Shown in pieces: positions 23,855 to 33,195 of a stretch of DNA of 64,000 nt. The DNA comes from Candidatus Poribacteria bacterium. Lineage in GTDB: Bacteria; Poribacteria; WGA-4E; WGA-3G. How positions within the stretch are numbered: position 1 is the stretch's first letter; every line of letters begins with the position of its first letter. The stretch lies in the NCBI GenBank assembly GCA_022827225.1, contig JAJDTJ010000129.1:205909-269908 (forward strand), given 5' to 3'. Both the position numbers and the translations under genes were made by a program. The notes beneath the pieces are model-generated. The model worked only from the letters and a program-made list of their open reading frames with translations, was not told the origin of the DNA and made no database searches.

Positions 23855-25750
23855 CTATTCAAAAGCATTCGCCACAATCACCAAATCCTGAATATTAACA
23901 ACACCATCGCCGTTTAAGTCCGGCTCCGCTTCACCAAAAGCATTAGCGACAATCACCAAATCCAGCACATTCACCACACCATCAGCATTGACATCACCTA
24001 CTATGTCCACGTCCATTGCTACATCTATGTTCCACGTCTGTTCCCAGCTCTGCCCCATTCGGACACTTTTCAAAAAACCGTGTGTTCTAACCAAGCCTTT
24101 ATCTCTCAACATCCAAGGCGCACGGATGCGGATGGTTGGTAAAACACCCCATACTACGTAAGCCTCCTGCCATTTTTGGTAGAGTTCAGGTTCTCCATCT
24201 GGGTTTGGCACATGAAAACCGTAGGGGATCGTCCAAGTTGAAAAGAGAAAAGAACTGATGGGGTGTGGCTGTTTGTTATGATAACTCCACCGTTGCGCTA
24301 AGTTCGTATTGAAGAAGGTGACTTCATGAACATTTTCACCACCGAGCACAACTCCCGGCATCGCTTCGGCGAACTCCTGATGTAGCAGAACATTTCCCTC
24401 TGCAGCTGTTAATCCGTCAATAAGCCCATTAGCATCGTTGGTGACAGAGGTGTTGATGTCCAAATGCAAGGCATCTATCGGATAGGTTTCGTACAGCGTT
24501 TTCATTTGCTCAACGACATATTTTCTAAATTTCTTTGACGCTGGATTGATAAAGGCTGTTGGGTAATCGTAGGTCGGGTTATCCAACTGAAAGCCTCCTT
24601 TATGTCCTCTGATTGGGTGTCGAAATTGATATTTCTCAAATTCTGGATAGAGTGGACTATACGGCGAACACCCATGAAAAGTTATACGCGGCATAACTCG
24701 AAAGCCATAGGCATGCGCCGCTTCGAGATAATCACCGAATTCGGGAACAGGTGGATAATCAGGTTCGAGTCCCATGGTGGGATCGTACCACCCTATTACA
24801 TATAATAGGGTGGTTGAAGGATTTACGTGTTCTGCAAGCCGTGGTAGAATAGACGGATCCAGAGGATTATAAGGCGCGTAGATGACTAATTCAAGGTCTT
24901 TGACCCATGCGGGCGGTTCCTTAGGCTGGAAAGTGGTTTCCATCCAGTTTCGGTAAATGCGTGCTGGCACTTGCCAGTCGCCTTGGTATACGTTCAAGCG
25001 CCACTCAACGGATGTGATCTCATTCTTATCTCGGAAGGGAGCCGGATTGTCCGTCTGAAAACTGATGCCAAAATGTTCGGCACTCCGCACATAATAGGCT
25101 TCTTTGAACCGAAATGTTGTATCCGTGCTCCGCACAAAAAAACCGCCATCTTCCCCTTGCAGGATGGCGAGTTGTGCTTCCCACCTCTCTGGATACTCAT
25201 AACCTCTAACGCCAATCTCAGTGGCAGCATCAATAATTTCACCACCATGTGCAGGGAGTATTAAGTCAACCTCCTGACTATTGAGGTATCCGCATCCCCA
25301 CGTCACCGCGACGATATGCTTTGAAATACCGTGCTGCTGAATAACGAGATCCCCGGTATCGGCATCTATACCAATGCGGGTCCGAACCGTTTTATCCAAT
25401 CTATAATCAGAATGATACGCAACTTCTACACTCAACGGTGTTAACCTTTTGGTTTCTACGTCCCAACGCTCATCTACAAATTCGTGCCTTCCATATTGTC
25501 CCTCTTCATGTTGTATTGAGATCCCGCTTCGGGCACCTGAAGGACCTTGCTGCGGTAGTGTATAGGTCTCTTGTGTGAGTTTATTGTGGAAGTGCATCAG
25601 CACGCCATTTTCAAACCGCACACGGTAGCGATCTGTCTCCGCGAGCACTTCACCCCGCTCACCAAGCGTCAATGTGTTCGCTAACACAGCAGCGACTAAG
25701 ACAAACTGCAATATCACAATACAGATACATTTAGTCCAGACTTTTCTCAT
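23855..25750 (-). CDS. Secreted DUF6259-like TIM-barrel protein with dockerin (P5)
   Basis: 631 residues, the closest relative of P1: both share WYDPTMGLEPDYPPVPEFG, TFHGCSP and ALHLDINTSV. Signal peptide (VILQFVLVAAVLANT), beta domain, barrel, short-linker dockerin. The acid in the second motif is GGENVHE, as in P2. The nucleotide sequence of its dockerin tail (23870-24000) nearly equals that of P1 (13900-14030), more than the rest of the genes, pointing to recent gene conversion. It follows P6 by 39 nt. Confidence 0.8.
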   Translation of the reverse strand: MRKVWTKCICIVILQFVLVAAVLANTLTLGERGEVLAETDRYRVRFENGVLMHFHNKLTQETYTLPQQGPSGARSGISIQHEEGQYGRHEFVDERWDVETKRLTPLSVEVAYHSDYRLDKTVRTRIGIDADTGDLVIQQHGISKHIVAVTWGCGYLNSQEVDLILPAHGGEIIDAATEIGVRGYEYPERWEAQLAILQGEDGGFFVRSTDTTFRFKEAYYVRSAEHFGISFQTDNPAPFRDKNEITSVEWRLNVYQGDWQVPARIYRNWMETTFQPKEPPAWVKDLELVIYAPYNPLDPSILPRLAEHVNPSTTLLYVIGWYDPTMGLEPDYPPVPEFGDYLEAAHAYGFRVMPRITFHGCSPYSPLYPEFEKYQFRHPIRGHKGGFQLDNPTYDYPTAFINPASKKFRKYVVEQMKTLYETYPIDALHLDINTSVTNDANGLIDGLTAAEGNVLLHQEFAEAMPGVVLGGENVHEVTFFNTNLAQRWSYHNKQPHPISSFLFSTWTIPYGFHVPNPDGEPELYQKWQEAYVVWGVLPTIRIRAPWMLRDKGLVRTHGFLKSVRMGQSWEQTWNIDVAMDVDIVGDVNADGVVNVLDLVIVANAFGEAEPDLNGDGVVNIQDLVIVANAFE

Positions 25751-25789
25751 AACGTTATCTCCTTATAGAGTCAGAAGTGTTCTCACCAT

Positions 25790-27685
25790 TTAACCAATCT
25801 CCCGTGCGACGAGTGTCAGGTCAAGGATATTGACAACCCCATCCTTATTTACATCTACGCGTTGATTGTTCGGATGCAGCGTTCCAATATGCTGTGCGAC
25901 GAATGTGAGGTCGAGGATGTTGACGACACCATCGCCGTTTACGTCTCCAAATTTATAGTTTTGCCGCTCTCCTGCGAGTTTCAATAATCTATACGTTTCA
26001 ACGTCGGGGGCTAAATCCGATATTCCAACAAGCATTATCAGAAGGCGCGCATTCCACACTTTATATTTTTCTTGATTTTCCTCGGATTTTCCAGGTGGGT
26101 GTCTATTTGGATGCGCGACTCCGAGATGTCCATAGCGTAGCACATAAGGCGAAAATAAGAAGGAACTGATCGCATGGGGGTGCTCTTTGGGCGAAGCCGG
26201 CAATCGTGCTAAACTTTCGTATAAAAAGGTAACTTCGTGCAGACCTTCGCCACCAAGAACAACACCCGGCATGGTTTCTCTCAATTCTTGATGGAGCCGT
26301 ATACTGCCCTCTGGCACCGTCAAGCCGTCAATCGGAGGATTATTTACCATGAAATGGCTGATGTCAAGATGAAAGGCATCCACCCGGTAAGTCTCCCATA
26401 CACTTTTAACTCGATCCACCAGCAGCTTTCTAAACTCGCTTGAAGCGGGATTGATCCAAGCATATCGGCGGTGAAATGGGAATTCATCACTCAATCTTGA
26501 GCCAATCTTTTCACTAGTCCGCGGGTCGTACATTTGGTATTTCTCAAATTCCGTGTAAAGTGGGTGAGACAGTGAAACGGCTACCGCATTCACGTGTGGC
26601 ATCACTCTAAAACCATAGCGGTGTGCTTCTTTAACAAAATATCCAAAATTTGCGAAACTCGTTACAGGCGTATAATCAGGATAATTGAGAGCCCACCCGA
26701 ATTCTCGCCAGTCAATGACGTATAAGAGTGTTTTTTCAGGGTCTACAAGTTGACTGAGTTTCCCTAAAATGCCTGCCTCCATATCCGAGTGATAAAAGGG
26801 AAAACCTACAATCAGGTCAATATCGTTGACCCATGTCGGCATCTGGGAGCGATCGGCAGGTTTTAGTGCCTCGTGCATCCATCGTCTATAATGAAGCGCA
26901 GGAACTTGCCAGTCGCCTTCGTAGGCGTTCAATCGCCATGTTGCAGTTGTGATCTGTTTTTGTTGGTCATAAGGAGCGGGCGGATATTGTCCGAAATTAA
27001 CAGCAAACCTCTCACCTTCGGATGCATATTGGAATGTTTTAAATTGGTATTGGGTATCATCGCTACGGACAAAAACACCACCGCTTTGTCCTTGAAGAAT
27101 AGCAAGTTGTGCTTCCCATTTACTACCTGGATAGTAGTACGTATCGGAGAAATTTCTATCATTTGAAATCATTCTACCGCCACGAGTCGGCAGAATAACA
27201 TCTATGGCTGCGTGTGAGAGATTTTTGAACCCCCACATGATATGTTCAACACCCTCTATTACTGAGAAACCTTTTTGCCGAATCAGGAGATCTCCGGTTT
27301 CTGCATCTATACCGATGAACAGGTGAAGTGTCACCTCATTGTCAAAAACGCCACTCCAGGTGTCGTGATAGATGAGTTCGCATTCAAGTGGTGAGGGGCC
27401 CCTTTTTATCTCTGGCGAGATGTTTTGGGTTCTTAGATTTCGACCCCTTACTATAAGCCGCGTGCTCGCCTTACTCTCACCACTCTCACCTTGTGTATAC
27501 GTTTCTTGTGTGAGTTTGTTGTGAAAATGAGTGAGTTCCCCGCCTTCAAAGAGTGCGGTATAACGATCTGTTTCCGCAACAACTTTGCCTTGTTCATTGA
27601 CTATCAGAGTGTTTGACAATGCAACAGAGACTAAAACAAACTGCAATATAGCGATATACGCACATCTATTCCAGAACTTTCTCAT
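25790..27685 (-). CDS. Secreted DUF6259-like TIM-barrel protein with dockerin (P6, divergent)
   Basis: 631 residues from ATG 27685 (AAGGAG 8-10 nt upstream). Same order (signal peptide, beta domain with LTHFHNKLTQETYT, barrel, dockerin) but the most divergent sequence: strands read LLYVIDWREFGWA and HVNAVAVSLSHPLY, the acid motifs are FHLDISHFM and GGEGLHE, and the segment before the dockerin lacks the QTWEQTWNID motif common to the other five. The dockerin is long-linker (DVNGDGVVNILDLTFVAQHI, spacer, DVNKDGVVNILDLTLVAREI). It probably branched off before the other five expanded. Confidence 0.8.
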   Translation of the reverse strand: MRKFWNRCAYIAILQFVLVSVALSNTLIVNEQGKVVAETDRYTALFEGGELTHFHNKLTQETYTQGESGESKASTRLIVRGRNLRTQNISPEIKRGPSPLECELIYHDTWSGVFDNEVTLHLFIGIDAETGDLLIRQKGFSVIEGVEHIMWGFKNLSHAAIDVILPTRGGRMISNDRNFSDTYYYPGSKWEAQLAILQGQSGGVFVRSDDTQYQFKTFQYASEGERFAVNFGQYPPAPYDQQKQITTATWRLNAYEGDWQVPALHYRRWMHEALKPADRSQMPTWVNDIDLIVGFPFYHSDMEAGILGKLSQLVDPEKTLLYVIDWREFGWALNYPDYTPVTSFANFGYFVKEAHRYGFRVMPHVNAVAVSLSHPLYTEFEKYQMYDPRTSEKIGSRLSDEFPFHRRYAWINPASSEFRKLLVDRVKSVWETYRVDAFHLDISHFMVNNPPIDGLTVPEGSIRLHQELRETMPGVVLGGEGLHEVTFLYESLARLPASPKEHPHAISSFLFSPYVLRYGHLGVAHPNRHPPGKSEENQEKYKVWNARLLIMLVGISDLAPDVETYRLLKLAGERQNYKFGDVNGDGVVNILDLTFVAQHIGTLHPNNQRVDVNKDGVVNILDLTLVAREIG

Positions 27686-27719
27686 AAATTCATCTCCTTC
27701 TTGTGTTATTTCGTGTTTT

Positions 27720-30422
27720 CTATTCAAAAGCATTTGCGACAATCACCAAGTCCTGGATATTCACAACGCCATCGCCATTGAGATCGGGTTCCGCTTTGCC
27801 AAGGGCATTTGCAACTATTACTAAATCTTGTATATTCACGACCCCATCGCCATTGATATCCGCTGTGGGAGGGGTTTCTAACCCCGCTTCCGATTTCAGA
27901 TAAATCTCACCGTCTAAGTCGGGGAGGGTATGTGAGTTTTTGCTCTCCACCCCGCTGGCAACGCCTGACACCGCTTCCGAGAACTCGATTCGCTGTTCCT
28001 TGCCGCTGCGATTATAGACCACCCAACCGTTAGTATACTCGCGGATGTAGAGCCCTTCGCTATTTTGATAGATAACTCCTTTTTCACCTACTGGACGACC
28101 AAGATCCGTATCCCAGAAGGAGTACCAATAGTGATCGTGATCGTGGACATGATCGTGGATATGAGGTGTTTGACTGACATGACCTCGAGTCTGTGCTAAA
28201 AATTCATTGTTCCATGGATGCTCATGTTGGAGACTAGCACTCCCGATAGTGTAAAGGACGTAGCCATCTGAGAGCGTTAGACTCATTGTTGTAAAAAGAC
28301 GCATCCATTGTCGGTTGTGAGGAGAATCCGGTAACTCTTCAATAAGTCCCTGTCCTTCCAGACAATTGATACGCGGTTCACGAAAATGTTTTTCTGACCA
28401 TATCAGCGTTTCTTCTATTTCCAGTATGGCCCTAAGTGTATAACCGGCACCTTGAAATTGATTTAAATCAGTCGATAAGTCAGGTGCTGTTTCCATGAAA
28501 GTGCCGTTGATATATTCCGCCCATCTCGGAATCTTATCGTGATTGGTATTCGCCAGTATCAAGAAATCATCGCCGACTACATCACGAATGCCTTGTAGAA
28601 TGCGGTCGCGGGCAACGTGTTCTGCTTCAAGCGTTCTATACCTGTAAAGTCGTCGATCCTCGTTCCAATGATCCAAAAAAATACCGTCAAACAGTCCACA
28701 CGCTGCGATAGCCTTCGCTTGGTCAATCGCCCACTTTTGCGTTTCAGGAAGGGTAAAGTCTATAGGGATGTTATTCCATCCGCCATCAATGAGAACACGC
28801 TTACCTGCTTCATCCCGGAGCCAAAGGGGCCAATCGTCAGGATATTCGTCAGGGGAAGCGAGATAGTATCCAACCCCGGCAAGGAAAATCATGTTCGGGT
28901 TCTGATCCAAAAATGTATCCCGCCGTCTTTTGGCTTCTTCAAGATTGCCAATAACATGAAATCCCTTATCAGTTTCTATTAAGCCAATTCCCAAATCGGT
29001 ACCAAACCATAAATCGTGGTAGGCATACCGCTTAGAATCAGACAAAACCGGAAGATTGATAATGTTTGCCCACGCCGCAAAAACAGACGGATATTCGCGA
29101 TCTTCAATGCGATCTTTCACCGGGATCCTCGGCACTTCACAAACCCTAAAATCTGGCAAGTTTAATGGTAGTAATTGTGATTCATCTACATTATTGCCTG
29201 TGACACCCAAGAATTCTAAGGAGGTTAGATTCTCAAGTGTTGTAATATCTGAAATTTCATTGCCTGAAAGTTCCAATATTTGTAAATTGGTCAGTTCTGA
29301 GAGAGGGGCGACATTTCTAATCTGATTGACAGACAGATTAAGATTCTCCAAGTTTGTTAAATTCGCCAGAGAAACAATATTTCTAATTTGATTGGCAGAC
29401 AGATTAAGATTCTCCAAGTTTGTTAAATTCGCCAAAGGTGTAACGTCTGAAATCTTATTGTCATAGAGTTTCAACACCTCTAGGGATACTAAATTCTTAA
29501 GCGGTATAAGGTTAGAAATTAGACTCTGCGTTAAATGCAGAAACTTAAGGTTTACAGCGTGTTCCAACCCCTGAAGACTTGATATACCAGAATTCAGGAC
29601 AATCAGACTTGTAAGCTCCTGTAAGTGAAAAGTGGTTAGGGGTGCTTCTTGTAGCAGGTTAAGGCGTTCGCGAACTGCCTGCCGTAATTCCAGGTCCGGC
29701 ATCCAATTTAATTCTTGGGCATAGCTTCCAGGATTCTCTTCAGTGGCCAGAATCTCTATGCTGGTGAGTTCTTTGAGCGGTGAAAGGTCAACAATCCAAT
29801 TCTGGATCACGTTCAACTCCCTCAAACTCGTCAAGGCGAGAAGCGGTGAAATGTCTTCAATCTGGTTGTTGACCAGCATCAAGGTCTCTAACTTTACCAA
29901 GCTTGCCAACGGCGATACGTCTTTGATTTGGTTGCCCCACAACCACAACGATTTAAGATTTACGAGTCCCGCCAAGGGCGATATATCTGAAATAGTGTTG
30001 TGATTTAATGTCAAGACTGTGAGATTTACGAGTCCCGCCAAGGGCGATATATCTGAAATAGTGTTGTGACTTAAGTGCAAGTCTCCGAGATTCGTCAATC
30101 CCGCAAGTGGACGAAGATCTTCTATTTGGTTATGATTGGCAACAATATTTTCAAGGTTTACAAAACGTTCTAAGCCGGTCAGATCCGTGATGTTCATTGA
30201 TTCGGCGTTCAGTCTAACAACTTTCGCTATGTCCTCTGGTGTGATGGACACACCTTCTGGAACACCTATCTCTTCTCGGACGGCTTTTCGGAGGTTCGGA
30301 TCGGGTATCCATTCCTCAGCATCTTCTGCATAGATAAAAGCATTGTAGACAAACATACCTATAACAGATACGAGGGTTAACTGAATCCATAACGATTGAC
30401 ACAATATTTCTTTTTTTTTCAT
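27720..30422 (-). CDS. Secreted LRR plus glycosidase-like protein with dockerin (L2)
   Basis: 900 residues from ATG 30422 (GGAG 9 nt upstream). A signal-anchor or signal peptide (residues 10-32) is followed by two leucine-rich blocks, each opened by a WIPDPNLRKAV/WMPDLELRQAV cap and holding several 22-residue repeats. The repeats are duplicated even at the DNA level. Then comes a GHL15-like domain (CGLFDGIFLDHWNED, DFLILANTNHD, NGTFMETAP) with the acids also found in L1. It ends with PDLDGEIYLK and a short-linker dockerin. It starts 16 nt after the frame of the read-through dockerin of the sigma fusion, so it is probably second in the operon. Confidence 0.75.
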   Translation of the reverse strand: MKKKEILCQSLWIQLTLVSVIGMFVYNAFIYAEDAEEWIPDPNLRKAVREEIGVPEGVSITPEDIAKVVRLNAESMNITDLTGLERFVNLENIVANHNQIEDLRPLAGLTNLGDLHLSHNTISDISPLAGLVNLTVLTLNHNTISDISPLAGLVNLKSLWLWGNQIKDVSPLASLVKLETLMLVNNQIEDISPLLALTSLRELNVIQNWIVDLSPLKELTSIEILATEENPGSYAQELNWMPDLELRQAVRERLNLLQEAPLTTFHLQELTSLIVLNSGISSLQGLEHAVNLKFLHLTQSLISNLIPLKNLVSLEVLKLYDNKISDVTPLANLTNLENLNLSANQIRNIVSLANLTNLENLNLSVNQIRNVAPLSELTNLQILELSGNEISDITTLENLTSLEFLGVTGNNVDESQLLPLNLPDFRVCEVPRIPVKDRIEDREYPSVFAAWANIINLPVLSDSKRYAYHDLWFGTDLGIGLIETDKGFHVIGNLEEAKRRRDTFLDQNPNMIFLAGVGYYLASPDEYPDDWPLWLRDEAGKRVLIDGGWNNIPIDFTLPETQKWAIDQAKAIAACGLFDGIFLDHWNEDRRLYRYRTLEAEHVARDRILQGIRDVVGDDFLILANTNHDKIPRWAEYINGTFMETAPDLSTDLNQFQGAGYTLRAILEIEETLIWSEKHFREPRINCLEGQGLIEELPDSPHNRQWMRLFTTMSLTLSDGYVLYTIGSASLQHEHPWNNEFLAQTRGHVSQTPHIHDHVHDHDHYWYSFWDTDLGRPVGEKGVIYQNSEGLYIREYTNGWVVYNRSGKEQRIEFSEAVSGVASGVESKNSHTLPDLDGEIYLKSEAGLETPPTADINGDGVVNIQDLVIVANALGKAEPDLNGDGVVNIQDLVIVANAFE
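29341..30072. repeat. Recently duplicated 66-bp LRR units in L2
   Basis: Two places show near-identical neighbouring 66-bp units (22 residues each): around 29341/29407 (encoding ENLNLSANQIRN and ENLNLSVNQIRN) and around 29962/30028 (encoding NTISDISPLAGLVNL twice). Their DNA identity is higher than protein conservation requires, so the repeat number is probably changing by slippage or unequal recombination. Confidence 0.7.
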
Positions 30423-30438
30423 AAGATAAGCTCCTTTT

Positions 30439-30594
30439 TCAAAACGCATTCGCTACGATCACTAAATCTTGTATATTCACAATGCTATCACCATTGAGAT
30501 CAGGTTCCGTTTTGCCAAGCGCATTGGCAACAGCAACCAAATCCAGGATGTTGATGATACCATCACTATTAACACTTGCAGATGGGCTGATTTC
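30439..30594 (-). pseudogene. In-frame dockerin module behind a TAG stop
   Basis: Directly after the TAG of the sigma-LRR protein, the same reading frame continues for 51 sense codons to a TGA at 30439 and encodes a full type I dockerin: VNSDGIINILDLVAVANALG, then DLNGDSIVNIQDLVIVANAF. In the sister gene L2 the same GEIYLK sequence runs on into the dockerin. Either the stop is a recent nonsense mutation, or it is read through at some level. The first calcium loop has a Ser in place of the usual Asp/Gly. Confidence 0.65.
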
Positions 30595-33195
30595 CTATTT
30601 CAGATAAATCTCACCGTCTAAATCAGAGAGGGTGTGATTAACACCAAGAGTCCTACTTGTGACACCGGATGCGGACTCCGGTAAACCGATTTTCTGTGCC
30701 TTTCCGCTGCGATTGTAGACCGCCCAACCGTTGGTGAACTCGCGGATAAATAAACCCTCGCGGTCTTGATACGACTGCGATTTCTCGCCAATGGGTTGAC
30801 CTAAATCCACATCCCAGAATGAATACCAATAGTTTGAATGTGAATCGCCAACGTTATAAAGCATATAACCATCTGCATGTATGAGGCTCACTGTTGTAAA
30901 TAGACGCATCCACCGCAAGTTCTCTGGACTATCAGGGGGTTGTGTCCGAATACCCCAACCCTCCAACCCATTAATTTGGGGTTCACGGTAGTTTGTTTCT
31001 GCCCATTTTAGTAAATCTTCAATGCGCCTGATATCCTCACGAGTATATCCTTCTGCATAAATACGACGATGAGGTAATGTCATAAAAGCCCCATTGACGT
31101 AAGGTGCCCATCTCGGAATTTCTTCCCAATTGGTACTGACCATTATCAGAAAATCATCCCCGACTTCTGCACGGATTCGTTGGAGTATGATGTCCCTTGC
31201 GTGATGTTCTTCTTCTATCGCATAGTAGTTATGAAGTCTGGGGGCCTCGTTCCAATGACCGAGCATAATACCGTCATAAATACCGCTCTGTGCAGCTGCA
31301 ATTGCTTTCTCTACAACTATATCCTGTACCTCAGGGCGCGTGAAATCAAGTAAGAAATCGACGATTTTATCTTCGGGTATATCTTCAAAATTAATCTCAA
31401 GATTTACACGAGGATTCCCTTTAGCATCGCGCAACCACCCATGAAAATCGAATGGATATGCATCTGAGCGTTCGGTGAAATACCCAACTGGTATGAGAAG
31501 TATGCTGTTTGGATTCTGTGAGAGTAGGGCATCACGCATCTGTCGCACGCGTTCTATATCGCCTGCTAACTTCCAACCTTGAGGGGTTTTTGCCCAACTT
31601 AGCCCAAACATAGGACAACAGAAATACAAATCGTAATGTGCTAATTCCGCTACGACATGCCCTTCTAATCTTGCATCTGGTGGAAGCGGGAGATTTACAA
31701 TTTCGGACCACGCCCCGAAAATAGATGGAAATGTGCGCGAAGCAACGCGCTCACGCAACGGAACAGCCGGTTTCGGCACGGCACACGTATTTTGCCAGTC
31801 CATATATTCTATTTTCGACAAATTCAGAAGGGGCGTGTAATCTAAGATCGGATTGCGAAGTATCGACAATTCCGTAAGGTTCACCAAATTTGCTAACGGC
31901 GTGATGTCAGTAATATTGTTTGCAAATAAACCGAGCGTCTCTAACGAGGCCAAGTTCCTCAAGGGGGACACATCCTTGATTCGGCAACCGCCTAAGTTCA
32001 AATATGTCAGACGTGTTAAGTTCGCCAGAGGTGTTAGATCTTCAATTGAATTGCTGTGTATAGACAAAACGCGTAGATTTGTGGCGTGCTCCAACCCGCT
32101 AAGGTCTGAAATGCCACGTCTGCGTCCCTGTGCGAAATTTGTTAGTTGAAGCATATCTGCTTGGGTAAGTGCCGCGTCTGGTTCCAAATTCAGTGCCTCT
32201 TGAACAGCCTCGCGTAGGTTTGCATCCGGCATCCACTGTGTTGCAGCAGATTTGAGTGAATCCTTTGAGGTATTGGGTGTTGAGACGGTCTGGGAAATTT
32301 GTAAGCCCGCAGTGGTGCTTTTACCGAAGAGGGCAGTTTGTCCAATCTGATTTCGCAGCGCTGGTTTTGCGTCGGTATCAAGGATGATATCGGTATCAAT
32401 AATTTTAATGGTAGGTTCGGATGCCGCTTTGAAGCTATAGGGTTTCTGAAATCGGGTGAGGTATCGGTTGCTTGCACTGAGCATCAATAGAATCAGGACG
32501 GCAGCGGTACCGAAGGCTGCCCAAGGGAGTAGTGGTCTCACAGGCGGCGGGGGTGTGGGCTTCAGGTCGGCGACTTGTCGCATGATGTTCGGCCTTAAGC
32601 TCGTCGATAACTGTACACCACCGAGAAACTCTTGGACGAAGAGGTCCTCTTTCTGTTTTAGACGCTCTCGTGCCCGACGCAGCCGACTACCGATTGTCTT
32701 GACAGAGATCCCTAAGAACTTACTAATCTCCTTTGTTGTCATTTCTCCGAGATAGTAGAGGGTTACGACCGTGCGCTCACTCTCTGGCAGCTTTTCGAGG
32801 AGTTTTTTGACGATCTCGTGACGACGTTCAGCATTTCTTATCCGCTGCTGTTCCGATACGTGATCTCTATAAGAGACTTCTTCGATTTTTTCCATAGGTG
32901 TGTTCTCCAGCGATTGCATCGCAGGTTTTTGCTTTCGCATCCAATCAATGCAAAGTCGATTTGCGATGACGTACAACCATCCAGCAAATTGATGCGGATT
33001 TTTCAGGGTCGAGAGTTTTTTGTATGCTTGGAGGAAGGCATCTTGCGTAATTTCCTCAGCATAGTGAAAATCACCGATTTTCCGCCACGCGAGGGCGTGA
33101 ACGCCTTTTTCATACTTTTTAACCAAAAGGTCAAACGCTGCGTCGTCACCTGATAAAACTCTATGAATCAGTTGAACATCGTTTTCTCTTTCCAA
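30595..33195 (-). CDS. ECF sigma factor fused to membrane span, LRR and glycosidase-like sensor (L3)
   Basis: 866 residues from TTG 33195, chosen for AGGAGAGG upstream and because it gives a normal ECF start (ERENDVQLIHRVLSGDDAAF); an in-frame TTG at 33255 is the alternative. Residues 18-90 are sigma region 2 (HYAEEITQDAFLQAYKK, WLYVIANRLCIDWMRK), 130-182 region 4 (LPESERTVVTLYYLGEMTTK, EISKFLGISVKTIGSRLRRA). A proline linker (212-220) leads to one membrane span (222-242), then a WMPDANLREAV cap (321), about five LRRs and a GHL15-like domain (480-860). The positions of the acids seen in L1/L2 are Gly 646 (MLGHWNE) and Thr 706 (AFMTLP), so the domain probably binds without cutting. It heads the operon; control of that operon by extracellular ligand is inferred. 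Confidence 0.85.
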   Translation of the reverse strand: MERENDVQLIHRVLSGDDAAFDLLVKKYEKGVHALAWRKIGDFHYAEEITQDAFLQAYKKLSTLKNPHQFAGWLYVIANRLCIDWMRKQKPAMQSLENTPMEKIEEVSYRDHVSEQQRIRNAERRHEIVKKLLEKLPESERTVVTLYYLGEMTTKEISKFLGISVKTIGSRLRRARERLKQKEDLFVQEFLGGVQLSTSLRPNIMRQVADLKPTPPPPVRPLLPWAAFGTAAVLILLMLSASNRYLTRFQKPYSFKAASEPTIKIIDTDIILDTDAKPALRNQIGQTALFGKSTTAGLQISQTVSTPNTSKDSLKSAATQWMPDANLREAVQEALNLEPDAALTQADMLQLTNFAQGRRRGISDLSGLEHATNLRVLSIHSNSIEDLTPLANLTRLTYLNLGGCRIKDVSPLRNLASLETLGLFANNITDITPLANLVNLTELSILRNPILDYTPLLNLSKIEYMDWQNTCAVPKPAVPLRERVASRTFPSIFGAWSEIVNLPLPPDARLEGHVVAELAHYDLYFCCPMFGLSWAKTPQGWKLAGDIERVRQMRDALLSQNPNSILLIPVGYFTERSDAYPFDFHGWLRDAKGNPRVNLEINFEDIPEDKIVDFLLDFTRPEVQDIVVEKAIAAAQSGIYDGIMLGHWNEAPRLHNYYAIEEEHHARDIILQRIRAEVGDDFLIMVSTNWEEIPRWAPYVNGAFMTLPHRRIYAEGYTREDIRRIEDLLKWAETNYREPQINGLEGWGIRTQPPDSPENLRWMRLFTTVSLIHADGYMLYNVGDSHSNYWYSFWDVDLGQPIGEKSQSYQDREGLFIREFTNGWAVYNRSGKAQKIGLPESASGVTSRTLGVNHTLSDLDGEIYLK

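Noticed and set aside
29341..30072. Regularly spaced repeats, possibly a CRISPR-like array
   Set aside because: They are 66-bp in-frame leucine-rich repeat units of L2 without unique spacers between identical repeats.
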